A stretch of DNA of 64,000 nt. Source: Hedera helix (lineage: Eukaryota; Streptophyta; Magnoliopsida; Apiales; Araliaceae). Under the pieces are notes generated by a model. The model had not been told where the DNA came from. It saw only the letters and a list, made by a program, of their open reading frames with translations, and made no database searches. The stretch is from contig OX359281.1 in the NCBI GenBank assembly GCA_947179155.2, positions 43,489,967 to 43,553,966 of the forward strand. Reading direction: 5' to 3'. The position numbers were made by a program, and so were the translations under genes. Positions within the stretch are counted from its first letter, which is position 1, and every line of letters begins with the position of its first letter. Of this stretch, positions 12,276 through 23,551 are shown piece after piece.

Positions 12276-12499
12276 TGTCATTACTAATACAGTAATACTA
12301 TAGCTATTATTGCTGTAGCACTGGATTGTTCTTTGTATACATGTTGTTCTTGTTGAATTGGGAAGATAAAAGTTCTTTAAGAAATTAGAAGAATAAGAAG
12401 GAAATGAAAGAAGAGAAGGGTTTGTACTGATAATGATTCTTGGGAGTTTAAGGAATGATTTCAAGGGATTGGGACATTTTTAATTTTTTTTTTCTTGTA

Positions 12500-14069
12500 A
12501 GGGTTTTGAATATGGGGATTTTGGGAGGAAGAAGAGAGAGATCCTCTTGATGTGGTTTAGTCGAATTGAAATTATAAAAGGCTTGCCCTTTTAATTTTTT
12601 CCATATTACAATTTAAACCTTAAAGTGGTACCAAAAAAAAAATTAAAAATTAATTTCACTGATTTTTTTTTGTAATAAAATCTTTTAGCCATCGAATTTA
12701 GCATTTTTATTTTGATAAATTGTATGATTCAAAATAAATTGACAATTAAGCTTTTTAAGTGTGTGTGTGTGTGTATATATATATCGTCTATATTTGTTCT
12801 AATTTTTCTTCTAATTTTTCTCATCGCACAATAATCAAGTTCCAATAATTTTGTGTTTTCAAAAATATTTTAAATTAAAATTATCTAAAATACTCTCATT
12901 TGGATCATTTATTTCACACGCATGATTATAAAATTTAATTATATTAAGATTCAATATCTTAAAATTAAAATATTAAGATTTAAGTTATAAAATATAAAAA
13001 CTTAAAATGTTAAAGTATAGTTAAACCATTATAAAAACAAAAAAGACAATTAAAAAAAAGTTAAATAGAGAAGCAAAAGGGAGGCTTTAAAGAAAGTTTA
13101 TTTCTTCGACATACCATTCACATTAATTAGAACTATAAGTACTTAATCCATCTAAACTATAAGTAATAACATATTAAAAATTACTATTTTATAATTACAA
13201 TTAAGAAAATATCTCTAATATTTGTACGGATTTAAAGTAAAAATAAATCTATAATTTTCGAAGGAAAGGAGAACATTACTGTAGTCGCCTATTCGGGACA
13301 AGTCCGAGATTGAACCCACACCTTTATTGCTGGGACTTGGGTGGGTCTATAACCAATTGGACTACCACCTTGAGCTCGTATATAGGTTAATACTCATTCT
13401 TCTTCATTGTATACGTGTAATACGTATTAATTTTTTTTTATTAATATTAATATAGGTTTAAATTTTTTTTATTATCTATGCATTAATTAATTACTTCTCC
13501 TATTCTCTCTAAATTATTCTATCTTGATGAAAATTTTAAGGGTAAAGCATAAAATACTTAAATTTTTTCTCCTATATATATGTAAAATGTCTTATATTAT
13601 GGGGGGAAAAAATTCTTCTAAAACGACGACATATATAATGAAAAGGAGGGAGTATTTATCTGAACAAAGATTTTTACTACGACAAAAAATATATTAACTT
13701 TTGTTAAAATTCCGTCATGTTATGAAAATTTTCTGTTGATTTACAATTGAAACGCACGTCAATATTTAAGATTAAGTAGGATTATAAAGTTAACTCATTA
13801 TGTTTTATACTACATACTTTGTTTATTTTATATTATTTAATCATTATTGACTTTTTAAAGTCAACTTAAGAGATTTTTAAACTAAAAATTGGCATATTTT
13901 TTTTATTCCAATCAATATAATGATGAATATTATAAATTATCTAAAATTTATTACTTATTGTAAACTTTATTTTTCAAAATTTTTAATGAATCATCTCAAT
14001 TTTAACTTTGAAAATATCTCAAATGAATTTTCATAAGTCAATAATGGTCATATAATCGGAACAAGGGGA
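12500..14069. other. Intergenic AT-rich DNA
   Basis: No gene is seen. It contains a short GTGTGTGTATATAT tract near 12762 and the tRNA-related element listed separately. Confidence 0.5.
13270..13376 (-). mobile_element. tRNA-related SINE-like element
   Basis: On the minus strand the sequence opens AAGGTGGTAGTCCAATTGG, which resembles a pol III A box, and about 50 nt later has GTGGGTTCAATCTC, which resembles a B box. The downstream part is not tRNA-like and no cloverleaf forms, so this is a SINE head or decayed tRNA relic rather than a working tRNA gene. Confidence 0.45.
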
Positions 14070-14074
14070 GTACA

Positions 14075-16929
14075 TGTAAGACCCCGAATTTTATGAAATA
14101 CAAAATTTAATTTTTCTTCATATATTTATTTTTTTGAAACAGTAAGTGGTTAAATCGATAAAGTTAAAAGTTAAGGATGTTATGTGCAAATTTTATTTTG
14201 TCGGACAATATTCGCTTTGTCGGGGAATATTCGTTTGGTCGGGGAATATTCGTTTGGTCCGACGGCGCCGAAATAACAAATTATTGGTGGACCCCACAAC
14301 GGAATATTTGTCAGATATAGAAAACGACAGAAATAACCTTTATAAATAAAAATAGTCAACGGAACTGTTAAAATACCGGTGATAAAAGAATAGTAGCATA
14401 CGGTAGTTATTGGTATTTTCTGTAGCACTCGGTACTCTACAGTAACACACGGTATTGCATAGTGTCTCATATTATTGGTCTGATAATTGACACCGTAACT
14501 GTTACGCATCATTTCATCGATAATTGTCACTGCATAATATTTTATATTATCAATTCAATAATTGTTGGTACACAGTATTTTGCATTATTGATTTAATAAT
14601 TGTCATTACACGGTATTTTATATCATTGAGTCAATAATTGTTGTTGCACTGTTTTTAAAATTATTGAACCTAATAATTGTCACAGTAACATATGCACAGT
14701 AATTCACATTATTGAATCAATAATTGTCATTACACAGTAACGTATGCTTTATTTTACATTATTGTTATCTCTATTATGATGTTATTTAAACAATTGTATT
14801 TCATTAATTTATTGACTTGATATCTAAGAGCTAACTATACTGTATTTATAACAATTAGTCATAATAATTGAATTGATAAAGTTATTTGTTTATAATATAA
14901 AGTTAGGTGATTATTAGGTGATATGAAATGAATGGTGTAGATTAAAGTGTGAATTATTGTTGAATAATTGAATTGATTTGTTTATAATATAAAGTTAGGT
15001 GATATGAAATGAATGGTGTAGATTAAAGTGTGAATTATTGTTGAATAATTAAATTGATTTGTTTATAATATAAAGTTAGGTGATTATTAGGTGATATGAA
15101 ATGAATGGTGTAGATTAAAGATAATATAATATTTGAAATGGATGGTGTAGATTAAAAGATGATCTTTAAATGAATGGTTTAGATTAAATGAATGATAAGA
15201 TTTTTGGCTATAAATAGAAGCCTTAACTTAAGGATTTTTGATAAACTTCCTTACTTGTTCTTTCTTTCTCTCTCTAAATACTTCTTGTGAAAGTTCTCTC
15301 TAAGTGTGCTTAAGTCATCTTGAGTATTTGTGAAGATCTATAAGTACACGTGTACTGTTCAAGTTAATCAACCTCATTTAAATCAATATTCAGTCACGTG
15401 TTGAGGTAAGGGATACCATCTTTTTCATCTTCCATTATTCAAACGTACTATGGTAAGGGATTATCATTATTTGATTCTCGATAATAATATTGTTTCTTCC
15501 TTACTCATAAGACGTGCCTTTTATTTCCATGTATTAAATTGTGGGAATAACCTTACGGAGCGGATTGCCGCCTGTTGGTGAATAACCTTTCGTATTCATT
15601 CATTATTAATCTCTGAGAATAACCTTACGGAGCGGATTGCCGCCTGTTTGGTGAATAACTCTTTGTACTCAAATTCTATTAAATTGTGGGAATAACCTTA
15701 CAGAGCGGATTGCCGCCTGTTGGTGAATAACCCTTTGTATTAATTTTCTTCACCTTTTGTTAATCAAACCTGCTACGGTAAGGGATATTATTTTCTTTCA
15801 TACTCCTAAATCGAAATTTATTATGGAACTATTGCTTCTATAATTCCTGAAAATATTATATGTTCCATAATAGTTGAACTTCATTATTTCAACTGAACCT
15901 TCCTATTTACGTGAACCTTTCTATTGAATTGTAACCGTTATTCTGAACTGTGGATCTTGAATATCATTTTTAAATTTCACTCCACATCATGTTGACAATT
16001 TGGACATTATTTGAATCTGTACAAAGTAAACTTCCGATACTTATTGTTATCCTATTTCTTCTGTTCATCATTTATATCATTCTAATTATCCAAAAATTAA
16101 GCTGTTGTGAATATCTGTGGCCGGGGGCACAGATGTGATATATTTGTTGAACAGATGATAGGTTAAAGGCGATATAATAGGTTAAAGGCGATACATCTGT
16201 TCGGTGTCTTTTATGGCACGTGGTGAATGTTCTCTTTGGCCCGTAGTGCAAAGATGAACTGTTGTTTGGTATGATTATGACCAAAGGCTGAATCTGGTAT
16301 AATCATGACCGTTGGTGCTATATTGAATATCTTTGGCCCGTAGTGCAAAGATGAACTGTTGATGTGCATGATTATGATCAGGAACTGTGAATTTATATTA
16401 TCATGACTAATGGTATTTCAGATGATAAAAGTTGATGATGTTTTTACGAAAAAGAGAAGCGAGTGGACATTATAGTCTGCATTATTCTTCTAATAGATTG
16501 CTCATTCCGCTGCTATTATTGATCTGAACATTGTTTAAGAATTTAACTACAATTTTTGATATAAACCTTGTAGTCTATTGTATTCTATCAAGAACTCAAC
16601 TGTTGAAGGCTAATGATAATTTATTCATCATTATCTTAGTCATGATATTTCTTACTGGGCTATTTGAGCTCACCCTTTCTTTTGTTCCATTGTTTTTCAA
16701 CAGGAGATGAAAACATAACAGGGTCTAGCCGGGGAATGGAGTGAGGGTCCGAGGAATAGTTATCATAGTCTTCACGTTTTGTAAAATAGTGTGGCAATAA
16801 TAGTGAAGACTTAGTTGTGTATTATTATACACTGTATTGTTGTACGTTGTGCTTTGTTGTAATAATTTTGTTGTAGTCTTTTGACGACTAAAGTTTGGGC
16901 TGTGTGGGCCCAGATTTGGGGGCGTCACA
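14075..16929 (+). mobile_element. Solo LTR of a Ty3-like element (family A)
   Basis: A 2855-bp LTR beginning TGTAAGACCCCGAATTTTAT and ending GGGGGCGTCACA, flanked by a perfect 5-bp target duplication GTACA (14070-14074 and 16930-16934). No internal region remains, so it is a product of LTR-LTR recombination. It shares its first 700 bp or so and its last 1.3 kb with the other copies at 19015-30325 but has fewer units of the internal tandem arrays. Its stretch after the TATA box lacks the 21190-21400 repeat array of the nested element. TATA box at 15209-15216. Confidence 0.92.
15209..15216 (+). promoter_or_regulatory. LTR promoter TATA box
   Basis: TATAAATA in a TTGGC..GAAGCC context, followed by a CT-rich stretch about 50 bp downstream, as expected for the U3/R boundary. 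Confidence 0.6.
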
Positions 16930-17056
16930 GTACATATATCGTTAAACTATTACAACAACAATTATCCACGTAAATAACAAGAAAAAAAAGTTAATACATA
17001 AATTAAAAAAATAAATTATTTTATTCTTTGTTATGAGTAGACACATCAGTTAATTA

Positions 17057-18591
17057 TGTTAGAGTTTATGCCCTAGAGGTTAATTATTTGATGTAATTGC
17101 TTAACATTTTTGATATTATATTTGATTGAATAAATGGATTATTTTATTATGATTTCATTTACTGCGTTATATAAATGTTAACATAATAAAAGCCTTAGAA
17201 TAATGATACGAATTATATAGCTTTAAGTATGTGACTTGAACATGAGATTATATAATTATAATTAGTATCATTACTCTTAAATGTTCCTAGTCGAGTATCA
17301 TTGTTAATGGGACAACAATGATGCATTGAGACTAGTATGTGGATTGACTGATGGCCAAATCTCATTGGTCATAAATATATGAGATATTTGAGTCAATGCA
17401 TAGGTACATGTTAGAGAACAATGTACTGGACTGACCCACCATGAGAATTCTACATGGAGCATTATGCAAAGTGTCATAAGAAATTCTTATAGTGACAATG
17501 ATGTAATGATCATCCGACCTGAAGTCACTATATTATTACACGAGAATTTGTGTACTTTGATATCATCAAATGTTACCTTTAATAGGGTGGACAATAAAGG
17601 TGATTATTGGGTACATCATGAATCGTGTAAGGAATATGAGTGATCTAGATGTAATTTATCCCTCCTATATATTAGGGGTGATATCCATAGGCTTCTTGAT
17701 TGAGTAGGACTATGAAATGCATGACCATGCTCAAATATTGATTTGTTTCATATAGTCTACTCATTGATCAAGAAAACTCAGATTAAATTATGAAGAGTAT
17801 GACACATTCCATGCCCCGAGTTTAATATAGGATATAAGGTTAAAAGGATTAAATTACATTGAAACATTAGTCACGAAAAGGTTGTATCGAATCACCGATC
17901 TTATTATTATTTGGGTAGTAGTGATGCATTACTAGATGCCGCTCACTGTTTATAATTTTATAATATGATTTTAAAATTATTGTCAACATAATAATAACCT
18001 ATAGGGTCACACACACAGAACGTATTTAAAAAGGAATTAATTTAAATTGTAAGTATTTAAATATGTCAATATGATTGATATTATTTAAAATTACGAATTT
18101 AAATTAATAGGATAATTTATATATATGTATATTAATTAAGTTAGACTTAATTAAGATATAATATATATAAATTCGAATTTTATTTTTCTAATTAAATTAG
18201 GTTTTGGTTAATTCTTATTAACTACTATATATATGATATATCAGTAGTCTTAATCACGTAAGGAAAAACTAAAAACCCTAGCCGCTTTCAGAAAGAGGCT
18301 AGAGAGAAAAATAATTGGAAAATCCTGATCTTGGTGGCTAGTACCGCGGTTCCTTTTGCTGCAGATCGTGGGACGATTCGCGGAGCGTTCGTGTGGATAC
18401 CGTAGAGACACAGTCGCTGAATTGCGTTGAAGATTCGAAACCGTTCCAGAATTCCATCGTCTTCTGTCCATCTCGGATAATCGGTAAAATAATCTAAACC
18501 TCTGATTAATCTGTTTTCGCATGGATCCTGTCTTAGGGTTTCGGAAAAAAAATTTAAATTTCGCTGTTTTCACTGTGTCGAAACCCTAACA
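17057..18591. mobile_element. Solo LTR, Copia-like
   Basis: A 1535-bp LTR starting TGTTAGAGTTTATGCCCTAG and ending CGAAACCCTAACA, with 6-bp inverted ends TGTTAG/CTAACA. It is flanked by a perfect 5-bp target duplication AATTA (17052-17056 and 18592-18596). No internal domain remains. Assignment to Copia rests on the recalled appearance of the LTR start. It lies 128 bp after the end of the family A solo LTR. Confidence 0.85.
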
Positions 18592-20116
18592 AATTATTCA
18601 TATATTTATATTAATTTCTTAGTTGTTACAGCGTCGCCTAAGCGACGCCAAAGCGTCATATTGGTAGGGGTGCACACGGTCGGTTTGGTCGATTTTTTGG
18701 GGAAAAAAAATAACCAAACCATTTAAATCGGTTATAAAAAATTAAAAACCAAAACCGTCCAAATTTTTACATCGTAATTGGTTATCGGTTTATTCGATTT
18801 CGGTTAAATCGGTCGGTTTATTCGATTATTTGGTTCCGTAATTGATAATTTGATATTTATTATATTGCCAATTTTTCATAATAATTAAAAAATTACTAAC
18901 TCAATAACTACTAATTATAATAGAAATTCTCTAAATTCGAAAAACAAAAATCACCTAACTCACTCATTAGGATAGAAGTTTTGTAAATTCGTCACAATAA
19001 AGACATATAATAAATGTAAGACCCCGAATTTATGAAATACAAAATTTAATTTTTCTTCATATATATTTTTCCTGAAACAGTAAATGGTTAAATTGACAAA
19101 ATTGAAAGTTAATGATGTTATGTGCAAATTTTATTTTGTCGGACAATATTCTTTTTGTCGGGGAATATTCGTTTTGTCGGGGAATATTCGGGCCGTACGA
19201 CGGCGCCGAAATAACAAATTATTTGTGGACCCCACAACGGAATATTTGTCGGATATAGAAAACGACAGAAGTAACCTTTTTAAATAAAAATAGTCAACGG
19301 TGTTAACTGTAAGACCCCGAATTTTATGAAATACAAAATTTAATTTTTCTTCATATATATTTTTTTGAAACAGTAAGTGGTTAAATCGATAAAGTTAAAA
19401 GTTAAGGATGTTATGTGCAAATTTTATTTTGTCGGACAATATTCGCTTTGTCGGGGAATATTCGTTTGGTCGGGGAATATTCGTGTCGTACGACGGCGCC
19501 GAAATAACAAATTATTTGTGGACCCCACAACGGAATATTTGTCGGATATAGAAAACGACAGAAATAACCTTTTTAAATAAAAATAGTCAACGGAACTGTT
19601 AAAATACCGGTGATAAAAGAATAGTAGCATACGGTAGTTTTTGGTATTTTCTGTAGCACATGGTACTCTACAGTAACACACGGTATTGCATAGTGTCTCA
19701 TATTATTGGTCTGATAATTGACACCGTAACTGTTACGCATCATTTCATCGATAATTGTCACTGCATAATATTTTATATTATCAATTCAATAATTGTTGTT
19801 ACACAGTATTTTGCATTATTGATTTAATAATTGTCATTACACTGTATTTTATATCATTGAGTCAATGATTGTTGCTGCACTGTTTTTAAAATTATTGAAC
19901 CTAATAATTGTCACAGTAACATATGCACAGTAATTCACATTATTGAATCAATAATTGTCATTACACAGTAACGTATGCTTTCTTTTACATTATTGTTATC
20001 TCTATTATGATGTTATTTAAACAGTTGTATTTCATTAATTTATTGACTTGATATCTAAGAGCTAACTATACTGTATTTATAACAATTAGTCATAATAATT
20101 GAATTGATAAAGTTAT

Positions 20117-20545
20117 TTGTTTATAATATAAAGTTAGGTGATTATTAGGTGATATGAAATGAATGGTGTAGATTAAAGTGTGAATTATTGTTGAATAATT
20201 GAATTGATTTGTTTATAATATAAAGTTAGGTGATTATTAGGTGATATGAAATGAATGGTGTAGATTAAAGTGTGAATTATTGTTGAATAATTAAATTGAT
20301 TTGTTTATAATATAAAGTTAGGTGATTATTAGGTGATATGAAATGAATGGTGTAGATTAAAGTGTGAATTATTGTTGAATAATTGAATTGATTTGTTTAT
20401 AATATAAAGTTAGGTGATTATTAGGTGATATGAAATGAATGGTGTAGATTAAAGTGTGAATTATTGTTGAATAATTAAATTGATTTGTTTATAATATAAA
20501 GTTAGGTGATTATTAGGTGATATGAAATGAATGGTGTAGATTAAA
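20117..20545 (+). repeat. 92-bp tandem array in the 5' LTR
   Basis: Unit starts TTGTTTATAATATAAAGTTA at 20117, 20209, 20301, 20393 and 20485, an exact 92-bp period, with four full units and a partial fifth. It lies just upstream of the LTR TATA box. The same array is at 24361-24789 in the 3' LTR and in shorter form at about 14880-15120 in the solo LTR. Confidence 0.95.
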
Positions 20546-20634
20546 GATAATATAATATTTGAAATGGATGGTGTAGATTAAAAGATGATCTTTAAATGAA
20601 TGGTTTAGATTAAATGAATGATAAGATTTTTGGC

Positions 20635-20642
20635 TATAAATA
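20635..20642 (+). promoter_or_regulatory. TATA box of the 5' LTR
   Basis: TATAAATA directly after the 92-bp array and a GAATGATAAGATTTTTGGC spacer; the identical site in the 3' LTR is at 24879-24886. Confidence 0.65.
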
Positions 20643-21189
20643 GAAGCCTTAACTTAAGGATTTTTCATAAACTTCCTTACTTGTTCTTTCTTTCTCTCTC
20701 TAAATACTTTTTGTGTAAGTTCTCTCTAAGTGTTCTTAAGTCATTTCTAGTTTTGAAATCTTTTGCATTCTTCTTTGAATTCCCGAGTGGAATTTTCTTA
20801 TGTACAGTAACTCTTTCGAAAAATCATAGTAAATTCATTATTTGTCAGAATTTAATGAATTAAAAGCCCGTCTCTTCAGTTTTTCGTCCTCTACAACTTT
20901 GAAGAAGGAAGAAAAGTCATCTGAAGTCATCTTCATGCCTTAAAATACTAAAAACCGTAACCTATTCTGATTTTCGTCACTATTTTCAGTCTTAGTTTTT
21001 AAAATTCATAACTCATTCATATTAACTCCGAATTGAGTGATTCTTGAGTCTATGCCGTCTATCTTTCCGAGAGTAACATTATTTTAAAAGCATAAAGAGA
21101 TTTTAAAAACTCTAGAAGACTCAAAAGTCAGATTCCTTACTGCTACAAACAAGGAAGGATTTGTTCGGCTATAAACTTGTTTCACAATA

Positions 21190-21500
21190 TCAAGGTAAGG
21201 AATATCATTCTTTTCACACTCTTAAATTTATTACGGTAAGGAATATCATCTTCTTTCATATTCTATTGTTCAAACTTACTACGGTAAGGAATATCATTCT
21301 TTTCACACTCTTAAATTTATTACGGTAAGGAATGTCATTTTCTTTTCTTACTTGTAAGAAATATCATTTTCTTTCATACTCTTAACCTTATTATGGTAAG
21401 GGATGTCATTTTTTTTTCATACTCTCAAATTTACTACTCGTAAGGGATACCATCTTTTTCATCTTCCATTATTCAAACGTACTATGGTAAGGGATTATCA
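21190..21500 (+). repeat. GGTAAGGAATATCAT degenerate tandem array in the LTR
   Basis: About eight irregular units of roughly 40-55 bp built on GGTAAGG(A/G)ATATCAT plus TTCTTTCATACTCTTAAATT. Also at about 25434-25744 in the 3' LTR; shorter versions occur in both solo LTRs. Confidence 0.8.
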
Positions 21501-21574
21501 TTATTTGATTCTCGATAATAATATTGTTTCTTCCTTACTTATAAGACGTGCCTTTTATTTCCATGTATTAAATT

Positions 21575-21910
21575 GTGGGAATAACCTTACGGAGCGGATT
21601 GCCGCCTGTTGGTGAATAACCTTTCGTATTCATTTATTATTAATCTCTGAGAATAACCTTACGGAGCGGATTGCCGCCTGTTTGGTGAATAACTCTTTGT
21701 ACTCAAATTCTATTAAATTGTGGGAATAACCTTACGGAGCGGATTGCCGCCTGTTGGTGAATAACCTTTCGTATTCATTCATTATTAATCTCTGAGAATA
21801 ACCTTACGGAGCGGATTGCCGCCTGTTTGGTGAATAACTCTTTGTACTCAAATTCTATTAAATTGTGGGAATAACCTTACGGAGCGGATTGCCGCCTGTT
21901 GGTGAATAAC
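21575..21910 (+). repeat. 73-bp tandem array with a GCGG-ATT-GCCGC palindrome
   Basis: Five units containing GGAATAACCTTACGGAGCGG then ATTGCCGCCTGTTGGTGAA, spaced alternately 72 and 73 bp, giving a 145-bp higher-order period. GCGG and CCGC can pair within each unit. Also at 25819-26154. The 14075 solo LTR has three units and the outer solo LTR four, with GGTGCGG replacing GGAGCGG. Confidence 0.9.
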
Positions 21911-23095
21911 CCTTTGTATTAATTTCCTTCACCTTTTGTTAATCAAACCTGCTACGGTAAGGGATATTATTTTCTTTCATACTCCTAAATCGAAATTTAT
22001 TATGGAACTATTGCTTCTATAATTCCTGAAAATATTATATGTTCCATAATAGTTGAACTTCATTATTTCAACTGAACCTTCCTATTTACGTGAACCTTTC
22101 TATTGAATTGTAACCGTTATTCTGAACTGTGGATCTTGAATTTCACTCCACATCATGTTGACTATTTGGACATTATTTGAATCTGTACAAAGTAAACTTC
22201 CGATACTTATTGTTATCCTATTTCTTCTGTTCATCATTTATATCATTCTAATCATCCAAAAATCAAGCTGTTGTGAATATCTGTGGCCGGGGGCACAGAT
22301 GTGATATATTTGTTGAACAAATGATAGGTTAAAGGCGATATAATAGGTTAAAGGCGATACATCTGTTCGGTGTCTTTTATGGCACGTGGTGAATGTTCTC
22401 TTTGGCCCGTAGTGCAAAGATGAACTGTTGTTTGGTATGATTATGACCAAAGGCTGAATCTGGTATAATCATGACCGTTGGTGTTATATTGAATGTCTTT
22501 GGCCCGTAGTGCAAAGATGAACTGTTGATCTGCATGATTATGATCAGGAACTGTGAATTTGTATTATCTTGACTAATGATATTTCAGATGATAAAAGTTG
22601 ATGATGTTTTTCCTAAAAAGAGAACCGAGTGGACATTATAGTCTGCATTATTCTTCTAATAGATTACTCATTCCGCTGTTATTATTGATCTGAACGTTGT
22701 TTAAGAATTTAACTGCAGTTTTTGATATAAACCTTGTAGTCTATTGTATTCTATCAAGAACTCAATTGTTGAAGACTAATGATAATTTATTCATCATTAT
22801 CTTAGTCATGATATTCTTTACTGGGCTATTTGAGCTCACCCTTTCTTTTGTTCCATTGTTTTTCAACAGGAGATGAAAACATAACAGGGTCTAGCCGGGG
22901 AATGGAGTGAGGGTCCGAGGAATAGTTATCATAGTCTTCACGTTTTGTAAAATAGTGTGGCAATAATAGTGAAGACTTAGTTGTGTATTAGTATACACTG
23001 TATTGTTGTACGTTGTGCTTTGTTGTAATAATTTTGTTGTAGTCTTTTGACGACTCAAGTTTGGGCTGTGTGGGCCCAGATTTGGGGGCGTCACA

Positions 23096-23551
23096 GTTGG
23101 TATCAGAGCCATATAACGAAGAGCCCCGAGCCTCTCGCTGGTGACTTCCTAGGGAAAGGGGATGCACCGAAGCCAGACTCTCCGTAGGGGACGCCTATAG
23201 TACAGGTGGCAAACTGATAGGTACCATTGTGAGGTGCTGTCCCTATGGTGGGATGAGAGTCACAGTTGGCATCAGAGCTTAGGGATATGGTCTTTAATGG
23301 AGATATGGGGTTAGAACTAGGAGGGGAGAGACGAATAGAATCAATCACTAGTGTGTCCAAGCTAAATTAGATTTTTTTTTTTTATCTAATGAATCGATTT
23401 GAATGTAGGAACAGGAAGTGATGAGTCAGTTTGTTTGAACTAACAATTATTTTGTGACCACAGTTTAGTATGACATCTGAAAATCAGGAGGATAACTATG
23501 AAATGCCTGGTACGTCAATTTCGGGGACGAAATTTCATAAGGAGGGGAGGT
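23096..23551 (+). other. Internal region of the nested element: PBS, leader, gag stub, PPT
   Basis: 456 bp. TTGGTATCAGAGCC at 23097-23110 is a primer-binding site for initiator tRNA-Met. A second LTR-end-plus-PBS-like block (GTCACAGTTGGCATCAGAGC) lies at about 23259-23280. An ATG at 23470 opens 14 codons (MTSENQEDNYEMPG), after which the same frame runs straight into GGGGACGAAATTTC and the polypurine tract (AAGGAGGGGAGG, ending 23550) and stops at the LTR edge. This looks like a gag start joined to the 3' untranslated end, with all of gag-pol deleted (inference). Confidence 0.8.

Larger units (their letters stand above)
19308..23095 (+). repeat. 5' LTR of the nested element
   Basis: TG...CA bounded. 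From 5' to 3' it holds three copies of a TTGTCGGGGAATATTCG word near 19433-19491, degenerate units of about 44 bp (TCAATAATTGTCATTACACAG) at about 19690-19980, a 92-bp array, the TATA box, a GGTAAGGAATATCAT array (about 21190-21500), a 73-bp array, and a conserved 3' third. Confidence 0.95.

Noticed and set aside
13270..13376. Functional tRNA gene on the minus strand
   Set aside because: A and B box-like words exist, but the arms do not pair into a cloverleaf and no 3' terminator follows at the right distance.
14146..14349. Recurrent open frames of about 67 aa at 14146, 19084, 19377 and 23621
   Set aside because: They recur because the LTR start recurs; they match no protein family, overlap repeat units and lie upstream of the LTR TATA box.
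20117..20545. Regular direct repeats resembling a CRISPR array
   Set aside because: The 92-bp units are contiguous with no unique spacers and lie in a plant LTR.
21403..21615. Frames of 60-85 aa repeated in both LTRs (20618, 21403, 22238 and their copies 4244 bp downstream)
   Set aside because: Identical because the LTRs are nearly identical; they read through tandem arrays and have no recognisable domains.
23097..23110. tRNA-Met-like sequence
   Set aside because: Only the 3'-end complement is present, at the position expected of a primer-binding site; no cloverleaf.
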